A stretch of DNA of 35,781 bases, from IMG/VR virus record IMGVR_UViG_3300042898_000957, positions 1 to 35,781 of that record; one strand, written 5' to 3'. How positions within the stretch are numbered: position 1 is the first letter of the stretch; the number at the start of each line of letters is the position of its first letter. Made by a program: the position numbers and the translations under genes. Of the stretch, positions 21,049 to 32,000 are shown piece after piece. Source of the stretch: a virus. The notes beneath the pieces were generated by a model. That model was not told the DNA's origin. It was given only the letters and a program-made list of their open reading frames with translations, and did not search any database.

Positions 21049-24000
21049 ATGGCTGATATCGAATCCAATATAAAAATTGGTGTTGATGCTGATCAAGCGT
21101 TAAGGCAACTTAAACTTTTACAGCGTCAGTTATCAGCCTTTTATTCTACAATGGCCAAATCTGGGGCCGCTGGTGCAGCGGTTTCTCAGAACATGGCTCA
21201 AAACTTAACTAATCAAATTAATGCAAGCGGCAAATTCTATGCCGAAATGAAAAAGATTAAAACAACAACAGATTCTTTTAATGAGGCTTTAGAAAAAAAT
21301 AAATTTGGAATGAAGGAGTACTTCAGATACGCTGGTGCTTCTACTAAAACTTTTGGTAAATTATTTAAAACAGAGTTTGACACTATCAATAAAGTTGCAA
21401 GAGAAAATGTAAAAACACTACAAACCCAATATATTAAAATGGGTAGAGATGCAAGTGGTGCTCTCAAGGCAATGTCTATTCGTCCATTAACTTTGGATAT
21501 GAATGATTATGCAACTAAAACAGCAATGGCTGCTCAACGCCAAGCATTACTTAATCAATTATTAAGACAAGGATCTACAAATCTCTTAAACTTTGGTAAA
21601 AATACACAGTGGGCTGGTCGTCAACTTATGGTTGGTTTTACTGTACCATTAATGTATTTTGGTTCCGTTGCAGCAAAAACATTTATGGAATTAGAAGAAC
21701 AAGCAATTAGATTTAAACGTGTTTACGGTGACATGTTTACAAATACTAAAGAAACAACTGAAGCATTGCAAAATGTTAAAATGCTTGCAAATGAATTTAC
21801 TAAGTATGGTGTAGCCGTAGCAGATACAATGAAAATGGCTGCCGATGTGGCAGCAACAGGTAAAGTTGGAAATGATTTATTAGTTCAAGTTGCCCAAGCA
21901 AATAAACTTGCTGTACTTGGTGGCATTGATCAACAAAAATCTTTGGACACTTTAATTTCTTTAACTTCTACTTTTGGAATTACTGCAGAAAAGACTGCAC
22001 AACAAATTGACTTTTTAAACGCAGTAGAAAACCAAACAATTCTAAGTATTGATGATTTAACAACAGCAATTCCTAAAGCAGCACCAGTAATTAAACAACT
22101 TGGTGGAGATGTTCAAGACTTAGCATTCTTTATGACTGCTATGCGTGAAGGTGGCATTCAGGCTGGAGAAGGTGCCAACGCATTAAAGTCTGGTCTTGCA
22201 TCTATTATTAATCCAAGTAAAAGAGCATCAGAGTTTCTTGCTAGTTTTGGCATTAATATAAAAGGAATTGTAGATGCAAATCAAGGTGATGTTAAAAAAC
22301 TTGTTATAGACGTAGCAAGTGCATTAGACAAACTAGATCCACTTAATCGTGCTAGAGCAATTGAACAACTATTTGGTAAGTTTCAGTTTTCACGTATATC
22401 TACGTTATTTCAAAACGTTATTAAAGAGGGCACTCAAGCACAAACTGTTGCTGAGTTAACCACTGCTACCGTAGAAGAACTTGCCATATTGTCTGAACGA
22501 GAATTAAATAAAATTTCTGAATCACCAATGTATAAGTTTAAAAAACAAGTTCAAGATCTTAAAACAGTAATAGCCCCAATAGGTGCAGAATTTTTAAAAG
22601 CACTAACACCAATTATTGAATTTTTTAATAAAATATTAAGACGTTTTGAAGATATGAGTGATGGCACAAAGAAGTTTGTTGTTTACTTAACCACAATTCT
22701 TGCTGGTATTGGCCCATTAGCCTTGATGTCTTTTGGTTTGTTGGCTAACGGTGTTGCAAACATTATCAAGTTGTTTGTTAGCATAAAGTCAGTATTTAAC
22801 AGGGCTGGAAATTCTACTACATATTTAGGTGAGCAAACTAACTATTTGACTCAAGCACAAATAAATGCTGCTGCAGTTGCATCATCATTAGATCAAGCAC
22901 ATATGACATTAACGCAAAGGTTTACTGCAGAAGCACAGGCAGTTAAGTTATTAAGAAATGCCTACATGGAAGCAAATGCTGCAAGCCTTAATTTTTCAAT
23001 TGGCAAGGGTATTGCAAAAACTCCAGGAATGCCATTAGCAAACGGTATATTAAGTGTACCTGGACCAAAGGGTGCAGGAGATGTAGTACCAGCAATGCTT
23101 TCACCAGGAGAGGCTGTAATTCCAGCAAAGCAAAATAAAAAGTTTGGTGGATTAATTAGAGGAATTATTGCTGACAAAATACCTGGTTTTATAAAAGGAT
23201 CAGCATCAATAAAAACAGTTAATTTTGGCGGTACTGACTATTCAAATATAGCAACTAATGCAAAAACAACAGAATCAAAATTATCTGAATATTTACATAG
23301 ATATAGTACTGGTGCAAATGCAACTCAAGAAACAAATGTACAATTAACAAAAATGTTAGAAACACTAAATCAAAGAGCATTAGCAGAAGGTAAAACTCAA
23401 ATACTTAGTTTAAAACAAATTCAACAAGCACTTGCTGAATTTAATTTAAGAGAAATAAATCCAAAGGGTACAGGCCGCCAGTCTGCTGGCAGTGTGTTTG
23501 CACATGGAAGTGCACCACGTAGAGCAACTCAAGAACAATTAAATATTATTAATCAAGAAGGACAGAGACTAATATCGCAAAATCCAGAATATCATGAAAA
23601 AACAAAATATAGTAAGGCGAATATGCTTGCTCAAGCAGAATCAGCAACTATGTATAATCGTTATGGCTTTAACACAGATCATTCTTATAACACAGGAAGT
23701 GGAGATACTAAACTATTTCAATCAGAATTTTTAGATCCAGCCAAACAAACAAAAGTTATGAGTCCATTTTATGAAGAGTGGGCCGCACAACAGGGAAAAA
23801 CTTTAAATGAAGTATTAAAAGATCCCAAATTATTTAAAAAAATGACTCTTGATACAAGTTCTTTTGCAAAAGCAATTGGAGAAGAAATTGGAAAAATAGG
23901 AACTGAAACTTTCTCAGATGATCAATTTTATAAAGCAGTTGCAGATGCAGAAGCAAAACATTTTGCTAAAGGATCAAGTGGAAAATTAAAAAGACCAAGA

Positions 24001-27000
24001 ATGAAAAGAGTAGTTGATGCATTAAAAGAAGATTATTCAACATTGGGACTGATGGGTGGAGAAGCAAACAGGGCAACTGGTCAAAGAGTTGGAGTTGCAC
24101 AAAGAGATCAAGAACTTAGACAACAACTTGGAATGCCTTTAAGTGGTAAACCATATAAAAGAGGCGGTCAGTATGCTTCTATTAGTCAAAAGGTAAGACA
24201 AAAAAGTATAGATTATGGATTTACTCAAATTGGAGACTCTTTTAGTGAAACACTAGATGCAAGGTCACCATCTAAAAAATTAAGAAAAATAGGAAAAGAT
24301 GCTGGCACAGGACTTTTATTAGGAGTTAAAGAATCAGTCAAGGATGCAAAAGGTGCTGGTCGTCAATTAGCCATGTCAGTTATTCAGGGGTCAATGCAAA
24401 TTCCACAATCAAAACTTACAACAATGAATAGAGGAATTGTTGGCCCAACTTCACCATATAATCCTGGCGGTAATGACAATAATAAACCAACAACTAAGAA
24501 TAGAGGAAGAGTTGGTGTTGGTGGATTAGCAATGGGTGCTAATGCATTGTTAATGGGTGGTTCTATGATGCCAGGCCAAGTTGGAGATATGTCACAAAAA
24601 CTTATGATGCCAGTTATGGCTTTGTCTATGATTCTTCCACTACTACAGAGTAAGTTTGGATTACTAACTGTTGGTATTGCGGCATTAACATATGCAATAG
24701 TTTCTACAAGAATGGCTTTTGATAAGGCACAAGACTCTGCAATGAAACTTGCTGAAAACTTAGGTAGTGGTGCTAAGGCAATGGAAGAGTTAGCAAAATT
24801 CTCAGGCAAAGTAAGTGCTACAGAAATTATGGATAAACGTCGTAAAAACTCTCTATCTCCATTTCAAGTTCAAACAGGTAAAACAACATTTGGACAAAGT
24901 TTTGTTGATTCAGATTTAGGAAAGCAAACAATATCTGCAGTTACTGATTCTATGAAAGTTGGTGGAAGAGCGGGTGCTCAATCTCAATTATTAAGTCAGT
25001 TAACTACAGGTGTAGTAACAGGATCTTTGACTGCTGATCAAGCAAGAAGCATTGCTGCAAATATTGGAGAACAACTTGGTGATTATTCATTTGGAATTCA
25101 GGTAAATGCAAAAATGTTAGAACTGCTTGGACCTAACGGAGAAAATCTTGAAAAAGATCCAATCGCTATTAGAGTTAAATTAATGCAAGACGCAAGACAA
25201 AAGGCTAACAGTGCAACTGGAATGATAGGCAATGCTGCAAGATATACTGGAAAAGATACTGCTAAGTTTGGTGGTTTTGGATTAGGTGGACTTATTGGCG
25301 GTGGAGCATTGGCAGTTGGTGGAGGAATGGCTTCAGCAGTTGCTGGTGGTGCCGCAGCAGGAAGTTTTGTTCCAGGAATTGGAACCGCAATTGGTGCTGG
25401 TGCTGGTGCTTTAATTGGTGGAACACTTGCTTTGCGTGATAGACAAAAAAGAATTGGTGCTGCTTCAGGTGGAGCGGTTGCAATGCAAAAGATGGCTCTT
25501 GAACAACAAACAGCAATGATGGATTCGTTAGAATTAGAATATGAAAAAAGAATTGATATTGCTAAAGCAGCAAACGATTTAGAAAAAGTAGCAAGGCTGA
25601 CAGCAGAGCGTGAAGCAGGAAGAATTGCTCTATTAGAAGAAAACAAAGGGTTATTAACTGATATTGGTGCATCTTATAGTGGTGCATCTTCGATGCTTGG
25701 CGGTAACGTACAAAAAGCAATGATGACTGGTGTGGACAAAGCAATCACTAATCAATATAAAGATACTGCAATGGCAGACATAGTTCCATTAGCACAAACC
25801 GCTATAGGTGGTTCTGGAGCAACTAAAGAACAACAATATAAAATTAAGATGGAAATGGCAAGTGGCAATATAGACCCTATGCAAATTGTTAGCATGTTTG
25901 AAATGTTTAAAGAAGATCAAGGATCAGTAGATGCCCTGTTAGATATTACGGCTAACTTTGGCGGTAAATTTGCAAACCAAGCAATATCAACAGTGTCAAT
26001 GTTTACCAATAAAGATGGAAGTGTAAATAAAACTGCTCAAGCAAAATTTATTGCAGACATAAAAACAAAGACACCAAAAGAAGCAGAAAAAATGTTAACC
26101 TTCTTTGGAGACATTACAAAAACTGGAGAAGTCTTAGACGTTGGGGTTGCAGTAGAATATTTGCAAAAAAATCCAAATATTGCTAACAACCTTCAAGAAA
26201 CAATAGCAAATATTAAAGCACAAAAAGGAAAGATAAGTTTAGAGGTAGCAGCAACAATCCTTGGTGCAAAAGAAATGGAAGCCTTGAGATCAGATCAAGA
26301 ATATTTTAATAGTCTTCCAGCAGAACAACAAAAGGTTTATTTACAAACACTCACAACTATGGCTGAAGTTACAGGAAATAACAGTAAAGAATTTTTGGCA
26401 TGGCAAGCAGCAAACCCAGGACAAAGTCCAAATAAATACTTTACTGGAGCCGCACAACAGTTAACCAAAGCAGAGGCCTTGGCAACACCAGCCACTGGCG
26501 AGGACGGTAGCGAGACAGGCACAGGACCAACTTCATCTCCACTAGATGAACTAGTAAAAAAGATTAGAGATACTAGAAAGGCTACTGAAGAACTAACCAC
26601 TGGATGGGATTCTTCTGCTAGTGCATTAAAAAGAATGGCAAAAGAAGGTATTGAAGGATTTAAAGGTTTGTCACAAACCCTTAGAAGTCAAGGTGCTAAT
26701 CAAAACACTATAGATTTTATTACTGCCCTATCTCCTGAAGACTACAACAAATACAAGAGTCTATTTAAAGACATGAAAACTTTACAGTCTGCTATTAACT
26801 TTGCTGAACTTGGATCATATCAAGATAGTCAAGAAAAAATAATTGCAGATACAGATAATCAAACAATAGCATTTAATAAGTTAGTTGCTGCAGGTATGGA
26901 TTCAGCAACTGCATACGAAGCAGTTCAAAACACTGGTTTTGCAGCAGCAGTTGCTACAGAAAAACTTGGCAAGAATATGAAAAAAATTGTTGACACCACA

Positions 27001-28440
27001 ACAGCAGCCAATAGGAAAAAAATTGAAGGTTTCTTAAAAATGGGACAATACTCACAAGCATTTGATCCTGGATATAATTTAGCACAAAGATATTTTGATG
27101 TTCAAGAAAAACTTATGAAGTTAAGAAGACAAGCAGAAATTGATCAACAACAAGCAGTAATTGATACCGCTGATATTCAAATAAAGAGTGCACAAAATAT
27201 TCAAGATGTAAATAATTATCAAATTTCTACATATGAAGATGGACTAAAAACTATAGATGATCAGGCTAATGAAATAACTAAAAAATATGACAAACAGTTT
27301 GAATCACTTGATAAGATTTCTAAGATTAATGAAACAATTGCTAGACAAGAAAAGGGTAGACTATCACTTGCCGAAGCATTGTCTCAAGGAGATATTTATG
27401 CAGCAGCAAGAGCGGCTCAAGAACTTCGTGCACAAAATGCAGCAGATGCAATTGCTCAACAAAGAACTGGAATGGAATCAGCAAGGGACGCACAGATAAG
27501 TGCCCTAACTGGTAATGGATTAACCAGAGACCAACTAGAAGAAAAAATAAAAGCATTAAAAGAACAAAATTATAGAATTGATCAAGACACTATTAAACCT
27601 TTACAAGAACAGTCAAGACTTGCACAAGTTAAATTAGATTTAATAAATCAAGAGGTAGAAGCACAAGCAAAAAATCTAACTCTTGCTGGAATGACAAAGA
27701 AAGAATGGGAAACACAAGCAACAAAGATAGAAGCAGCACAAGTTGCAACAGAACTATATAACGGTGTTCTTCAGGGATCCTTAGATGCAATTAACAAAAT
27801 GAATGCTGGATGGCAAGGCATTTTAGATAAACTTGGACAGTATGTTGGAACCAATTTACCATCACTACCAGATGGAACTACTACAACCACAACTACAACA
27901 GATTCAGGAACAAGTGAAAAACCACCAAAGGGTATAAAATCACCTGGAGTTGTATCAAAACCATCAACCCCATCAAGCGTAATTAATAAAAAATTTCCAA
28001 CAGTTACTTCTGCAAACATCATGGGAAGTGGAAGTGGATTTGGTATTGGAAGTTCATCTAGCAATAAAATTATGGGTGGAGGTAAAACTCTTGCACCCCA
28101 AACATGGCAACAAGCAGTTGCAAAAGCAGTTCCAAAGAAATGGAATATGGGTGGAAGAGTACAAAGATTTGCTTCAGGGGGATTTGCAATTGGTACTGAT
28201 ACCGTGCCAGCAATGCTAACTCCTGGTGAATTTATTGTAAGTAAATATGGTGTGGACAAATTCGGGGTAGATAACTTAAGAGCAATTAATAAAGGTGACA
28301 ATCCTTCATCATCTTCAGTGTATAATTATAACTTGAGTGTTAATGTTAAATCTGATGCAAACCCTAACGAGATTGCTAGAACGGTAATGATGCAGATTAA
28401 GCAAATAGATTCTCAAAGAATCAAGGGGAATAGAATATAA
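21049..28440 (+). CDS. Tail tape measure protein
   Basis: A 2463-residue protein that sets tail length and is ejected with the DNA. ATG 21049 follows AAGAGGT; ATG 21045 is out of frame. Residues 180-500 form the TP901-type tape measure core (NTQWAGRQLMVGFTVPLMYF; ATGKVGNDLLVQVAQANKLA; REGGIQAGEGANALKSGLAS). Hydrophobic stretches are at about 541-580 and 1186-1219, with a Gly/Ala zipper at about 1407-1463 (GGLIGGGALAVGGGMASAVA). The motif VPAMLSPGEAVIP (about 680) recurs as VPAMLTPGEFIVS (about 2386). A module at about 800-1070 is unlike tape measures I know, and ARSPSKKLRKIGKDAG follows it. Long coiled coils fill 1990-2260, then a Thr/Pro linker. At roughly 0.15 nm per residue the tail would be near 370 nm. 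It ends in TAATG, coupled to the next gene. Confidence 0.93.
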   Translation: MADIESNIKIGVDADQALRQLKLLQRQLSAFYSTMAKSGAAGAAVSQNMAQNLTNQINASGKFYAEMKKIKTTTDSFNEALEKNKFGMKEYFRYAGASTKTFGKLFKTEFDTINKVARENVKTLQTQYIKMGRDASGALKAMSIRPLTLDMNDYATKTAMAAQRQALLNQLLRQGSTNLLNFGKNTQWAGRQLMVGFTVPLMYFGSVAAKTFMELEEQAIRFKRVYGDMFTNTKETTEALQNVKMLANEFTKYGVAVADTMKMAADVAATGKVGNDLLVQVAQANKLAVLGGIDQQKSLDTLISLTSTFGITAEKTAQQIDFLNAVENQTILSIDDLTTAIPKAAPVIKQLGGDVQDLAFFMTAMREGGIQAGEGANALKSGLASIINPSKRASEFLASFGINIKGIVDANQGDVKKLVIDVASALDKLDPLNRARAIEQLFGKFQFSRISTLFQNVIKEGTQAQTVAELTTATVEELAILSERELNKISESPMYKFKKQVQDLKTVIAPIGAEFLKALTPIIEFFNKILRRFEDMSDGTKKFVVYLTTILAGIGPLALMSFGLLANGVANIIKLFVSIKSVFNRAGNSTTYLGEQTNYLTQAQINAAAVASSLDQAHMTLTQRFTAEAQAVKLLRNAYMEANAASLNFSIGKGIAKTPGMPLANGILSVPGPKGAGDVVPAMLSPGEAVIPAKQNKKFGGLIRGIIADKIPGFIKGSASIKTVNFGGTDYSNIATNAKTTESKLSEYLHRYSTGANATQETNVQLTKMLETLNQRALAEGKTQILSLKQIQQALAEFNLREINPKGTGRQSAGSVFAHGSAPRRATQEQLNIINQEGQRLISQNPEYHEKTKYSKANMLAQAESATMYNRYGFNTDHSYNTGSGDTKLFQSEFLDPAKQTKVMSPFYEEWAAQQGKTLNEVLKDPKLFKKMTLDTSSFAKAIGEEIGKIGTETFSDDQFYKAVADAEAKHFAKGSSGKLKRPRMKRVVDALKEDYSTLGLMGGEANRATGQRVGVAQRDQELRQQLGMPLSGKPYKRGGQYASISQKVRQKSIDYGFTQIGDSFSETLDARSPSKKLRKIGKDAGTGLLLGVKESVKDAKGAGRQLAMSVIQGSMQIPQSKLTTMNRGIVGPTSPYNPGGNDNNKPTTKNRGRVGVGGLAMGANALLMGGSMMPGQVGDMSQKLMMPVMALSMILPLLQSKFGLLTVGIAALTYAIVSTRMAFDKAQDSAMKLAENLGSGAKAMEELAKFSGKVSATEIMDKRRKNSLSPFQVQTGKTTFGQSFVDSDLGKQTISAVTDSMKVGGRAGAQSQLLSQLTTGVVTGSLTADQARSIAANIGEQLGDYSFGIQVNAKMLELLGPNGENLEKDPIAIRVKLMQDARQKANSATGMIGNAARYTGKDTAKFGGFGLGGLIGGGALAVGGGMASAVAGGAAAGSFVPGIGTAIGAGAGALIGGTLALRDRQKRIGAASGGAVAMQKMALEQQTAMMDSLELEYEKRIDIAKAANDLEKVARLTAEREAGRIALLEENKGLLTDIGASYSGASSMLGGNVQKAMMTGVDKAITNQYKDTAMADIVPLAQTAIGGSGATKEQQYKIKMEMASGNIDPMQIVSMFEMFKEDQGSVDALLDITANFGGKFANQAISTVSMFTNKDGSVNKTAQAKFIADIKTKTPKEAEKMLTFFGDITKTGEVLDVGVAVEYLQKNPNIANNLQETIANIKAQKGKISLEVAATILGAKEMEALRSDQEYFNSLPAEQQKVYLQTLTTMAEVTGNNSKEFLAWQAANPGQSPNKYFTGAAQQLTKAEALATPATGEDGSETGTGPTSSPLDELVKKIRDTRKATEELTTGWDSSASALKRMAKEGIEGFKGLSQTLRSQGANQNTIDFITALSPEDYNKYKSLFKDMKTLQSAINFAELGSYQDSQEKIIADTDNQTIAFNKLVAAGMDSATAYEAVQNTGFAAAVATEKLGKNMKKIVDTTTAANRKKIEGFLKMGQYSQAFDPGYNLAQRYFDVQEKLMKLRRQAEIDQQQAVIDTADIQIKSAQNIQDVNNYQISTYEDGLKTIDDQANEITKKYDKQFESLDKISKINETIARQEKGRLSLAEALSQGDIYAAARAAQELRAQNAADAIAQQRTGMESARDAQISALTGNGLTRDQLEEKIKALKEQNYRIDQDTIKPLQEQSRLAQVKLDLINQEVEAQAKNLTLAGMTKKEWETQATKIEAAQVATELYNGVLQGSLDAINKMNAGWQGILDKLGQYVGTNLPSLPDGTTTTTTTTDSGTSEKPPKGIKSPGVVSKPSTPSSVINKKFPTVTSANIMGSGSGFGIGSSSSNKIMGGGKTLAPQTWQQAVAKAVPKKWNMGGRVQRFASGGFAIGTDTVPAMLTPGEFIVSKYGVDKFGVDNLRAINKGDNPSSSSVYNYNLSVNVKSDANPNEIARTVMMQIKQIDSQRIKGNRI

Positions 28441-29081
28441 TGGCAACTTTAAATTACCTTGCTGGTAGAAAAAAATACAGTAGACCACAAGCACTGTTGT
28501 TTTCAAATAATCCTGGAACACTTGTCTCAGGCCCCAATGGTCCAACCCACGTACCATCTGGATACGAAATCGGAACTGATCCAACACAGATTGGAAATTT
28601 GACGGATGGTATTTTCTTAATATTATCAGATCATAATCGCAGTGCTATAGATATTAAACATAACAGACTTGAACAAAGAGAAAGAACTATAAATGGAAAG
28701 ATGAGATCATTTTTTATTGCAGATAAGAGTGTGTTTACTATAAGTTGGCAAAACCTGCCATCTAGATCTTTTGAAAATACTATAAATTTTGATACAACAA
28801 CTGGAAAAGAAGAAAGTGAATTAAAAAGATACACAGTAGATGGTGGAGCAGGAGGAAATGAATTACTAAACTGGTACTTAGAAAGTCCTGGATCATTTTA
28901 TTTATTTCTTGCTTATGATAAATATAATGCTTTTCAAGGACAAGATAACGTAATGGGAAGGCTTAATGAATATCAAGAAGTTAAAGAAGTTTTTATAACT
29001 GATTTTTCATATAACGTAAACAAAAGAGGTTCTAATACACACGACTTGTGGGACGTAACTATATCTTTGGAAGAAGTATAA
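28440..29081 (+). CDS. Distal tail / minor tail protein
   Basis: A 213-residue protein that starts within the tape measure stop (TAATG) and ends within the next start in the same manner. The position between tape measure and tail hub is that of the distal tail (Dit) or minor tail protein that links the tube to the tip. The sequence has beta-rich segments (KSVFTISWQNLPSRSFENTI; YLESPGSFYLFLAYD; DLWDVTISLEEV), fitting a tube-like sheet domain. I see no classic Dit motif, so the exact class is open. Confidence 0.6.
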   Translation: MATLNYLAGRKKYSRPQALLFSNNPGTLVSGPNGPTHVPSGYEIGTDPTQIGNLTDGIFLILSDHNRSAIDIKHNRLEQRERTINGKMRSFFIADKSVFTISWQNLPSRSFENTINFDTTTGKEESELKRYTVDGGAGGNELLNWYLESPGSFYLFLAYDKYNAFQGQDNVMGRLNEYQEVKEVFITDFSYNVNKRGSNTHDLWDVTISLEEV

Positions 29082-32000
29082 TGTTTGAAAATGACAACAT
29101 TAGAGGAGTTTTTGAAGGATCTGAAAGTGTAAACATTAAAGGATTAGTTTTAGCAGAATGGAATTTTAATAATGCAGAAAACTTATTTAAAATTGGAAAC
29201 TACAGACATCGTCCATTAGAAAGTTCGTCTAAATATAAAAATATTATTAATTTTTATGATCCCAATGATAGCGGCAATTTTTATACAGATGCAACTAATG
29301 CTGACATAGTAGTAGATGGTGGATACGACGATTCAGACGAACCGCAACTTTTTACATCTATTAAAGAAAAAGAAGGGCAGTTATTTTCTTTAGAGGATTG
29401 TTTTAATAAATTTAGACCAAGATCTGGAATAAATAAAATACAATACTTCAATAATAAATATTTTCATAATTCAAATTCTTATTTGGCCAATAGACCAAGA
29501 TATTATATGTCAGATAAAAGAGATTATTTTAAATATTGGAGTTCTTATAGAACAGAAGACAACATTGAAAGAGGTATTGCTAAAAATATTTCAAACAATA
29601 AAAATTATATAGATGATGCATCGCCGTTTGTGGTGTATAAAGATAGTATTCCAGTTAATAGAATTGTTATTAAGATGCAAACAAATATTGGAGAAATTGA
29701 TTTAGGTCCATTTTCAACAGTGTCTGAAAGTATAAGTGATCCATTTTATGGATACAGCAATCAGACAACTCCAAGTACTTGGAAGGTTCAGATACTTAAT
29801 AATAATATTTGGACGGATATAATTAATTTTGATGAAACTTCTACAAGATCAGATGGCAGTAATATTATTAAATCTGATGGGCACGTTGAATTAAAATACG
29901 GACTACTCACTCCATTAAAATATATTGATACCTTTTCTTTAATTGAAACTATTTCATCTACAGCACTGTTGCCAACAACATCTTCATATGGACATGCTTA
30001 TTTAGTTAATAATAATAATCAACTTGGAACTCTTCATATTTATAATGGATTTGACTATGACTTGTTTATTCCAGAATATGGGTGGGGCTTACTAGAAAAA
30101 GAAATAGATAAAACTTCCACGGTAACAGAACTAGTAAACGTAATATCCTATAACAATGCTAATACAAATAGCATATCTTATAAAGAATTTCAATATATAA
30201 ATGGAATAAGAGTTGTAGTAAGCACAATGAATAAGTTTGACAGTGTCTTTGATTTAATTGAGTTGTCTCCTAGATTGTTGGTAGACATAACAGATAATGT
30301 CACTACCTATACAATAAATAAATCAATATCTGATTTAAGCACAAACGGACTACCAGTAGGACAACTTTTGGCATCTACTGGCAACCTAGAATTAATTGAT
30401 CCAGATATGTCTTTTAATAAAAACAATACAAATAGCATTGTTCATAACTATTTAAATAATAATGTTAAATTTAGTTTTTATGAAAGTGTAGAGACTATTA
30501 ATAATATTTATGAGCACATACCGTTAAAAAAACTATACTCAGATTCCATACCGCAAACAGATGTAAAGAATGGTAAAACCTCTATAGAGTTAAGAGATTT
30601 ATATTTTTATCTAGAGCAGATAAATGCTCCTAGTTTATTTTTAACAAATGTGTCTTTAAGTTTTGTAGTTTCAACATTATTAGACTACGCTGGTTTCTCT
30701 AATTACATATTTAAAAAAATTGAAAATGAACAAGAACTTATTATTCCTTTCTTTTTTTGTAATGAAGAAAAAAATATTGCACAGGTTTTAAATGATTTAG
30801 CAATATCTTCTCAATCTTCTATGTTTTTTAATGAAGAAAATGATCTAGTTGTAATGAGCAAAAACTATACTGTACCAAAAATAACAGACAGGTTATCAGA
30901 CATCACTCTTTATGGCTCTAAAAATAATCAAATAAATAATAAAGAAAATATATTAAATGCTTCAATAGTGGATACAAAGGTTTTGAATTCTGGTAAAATT
31001 AATTATACTACTAGATATATTCAAAAAACTTTAGGATCAATCAAGCAAGCAACGTTAATTGATAAAGAAAAAACTTGGATATACAAGCCAACATTGTTAT
31101 GGGAAGTTTCTGGAAAGGGCAATACAAAAACTGTAAATGAGTCTGCCGCATCTATGTCGTCATATGTTTTAGCAGCAATACCGCTAGGATCATCTTTGTC
31201 AAGTGATGTTCCATCAATTAGTCACAATGTATTGTTAAATAATACCATTGATCTTGGAGAAAACATATATTGGATCAGCAACTATAATGGATATTTTTAT
31301 TCAAATGGTGAGGTTATTAGGTACGATGCAGTTGAATATAATGTTTCTGGAATAGGAAATATTTGGATAACTAATGTTGAAGATTATGAGAATTATTTTT
31401 CTCAGTTACCCTTTAACGGAAAAATGTATCCAACTGGATTAATTAGAATTTATACAGAATTGGATTATGTAGAAGTAAATGGTGTAAAAGTTTTAAAAGA
31501 TGGTGATGTAATAAAGAATGGAAGAGGTCAATTTGGAACAGAGGTCACAAGTCATCATGCTGGATTAAACCCATATTGGACTAGTGGAGACAACGTAAAA
31601 AGTTGTAACATGTATTCTGAATATTTGTTTGCAAATAAAACATTAGACAAAACAGTTGTAGTTGGTGCTGCTGGTGTTAGCGATAGCATAGCAAAACAAA
31701 CAACTAGAACTGGTATTATTAAAAACTTTTTATCAAGTTCTTATACTTCAGAGTATGATAATAAAAATTCAATTAATAAAAAATCTGGAAACATTCAATC
31801 ATCTGCATTGGTTATGACTGGGCCATCGTTTAACTTTGAACAAAAACCAATTAATTATATTAACTATGTTTATAAACCACTAAGCAGCAAATTTAAACAT
31901 TTTGGAACTAGATTAAGAATTATTGGTAAGGTTGAAAACAATGAGGTTAGAGGTCAAACACCAACTGGAAGCATGACATATTACGTTGTTCCTGGAACTG

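Noticed and set aside
25098-25646. Antisense open frame within the tape measure gene
   Set aside because: It is Ala/Pro-rich because it mirrors the Gly/Ala zipper; it has no start signal or family features.
27876-27902. ACT/ACA/ACC run as a microsatellite or regulatory repeat
   Set aside because: It encodes an in-frame Thr stretch in a Thr/Pro linker of the tape measure; the mixed codons fit a flexible linker.
29048-29080. Upstream in-frame start of the hub gene
   Set aside because: It would overlap the previous gene by 34 bases; ATG 29081 in a TAATG overlap matches the coupling used throughout.
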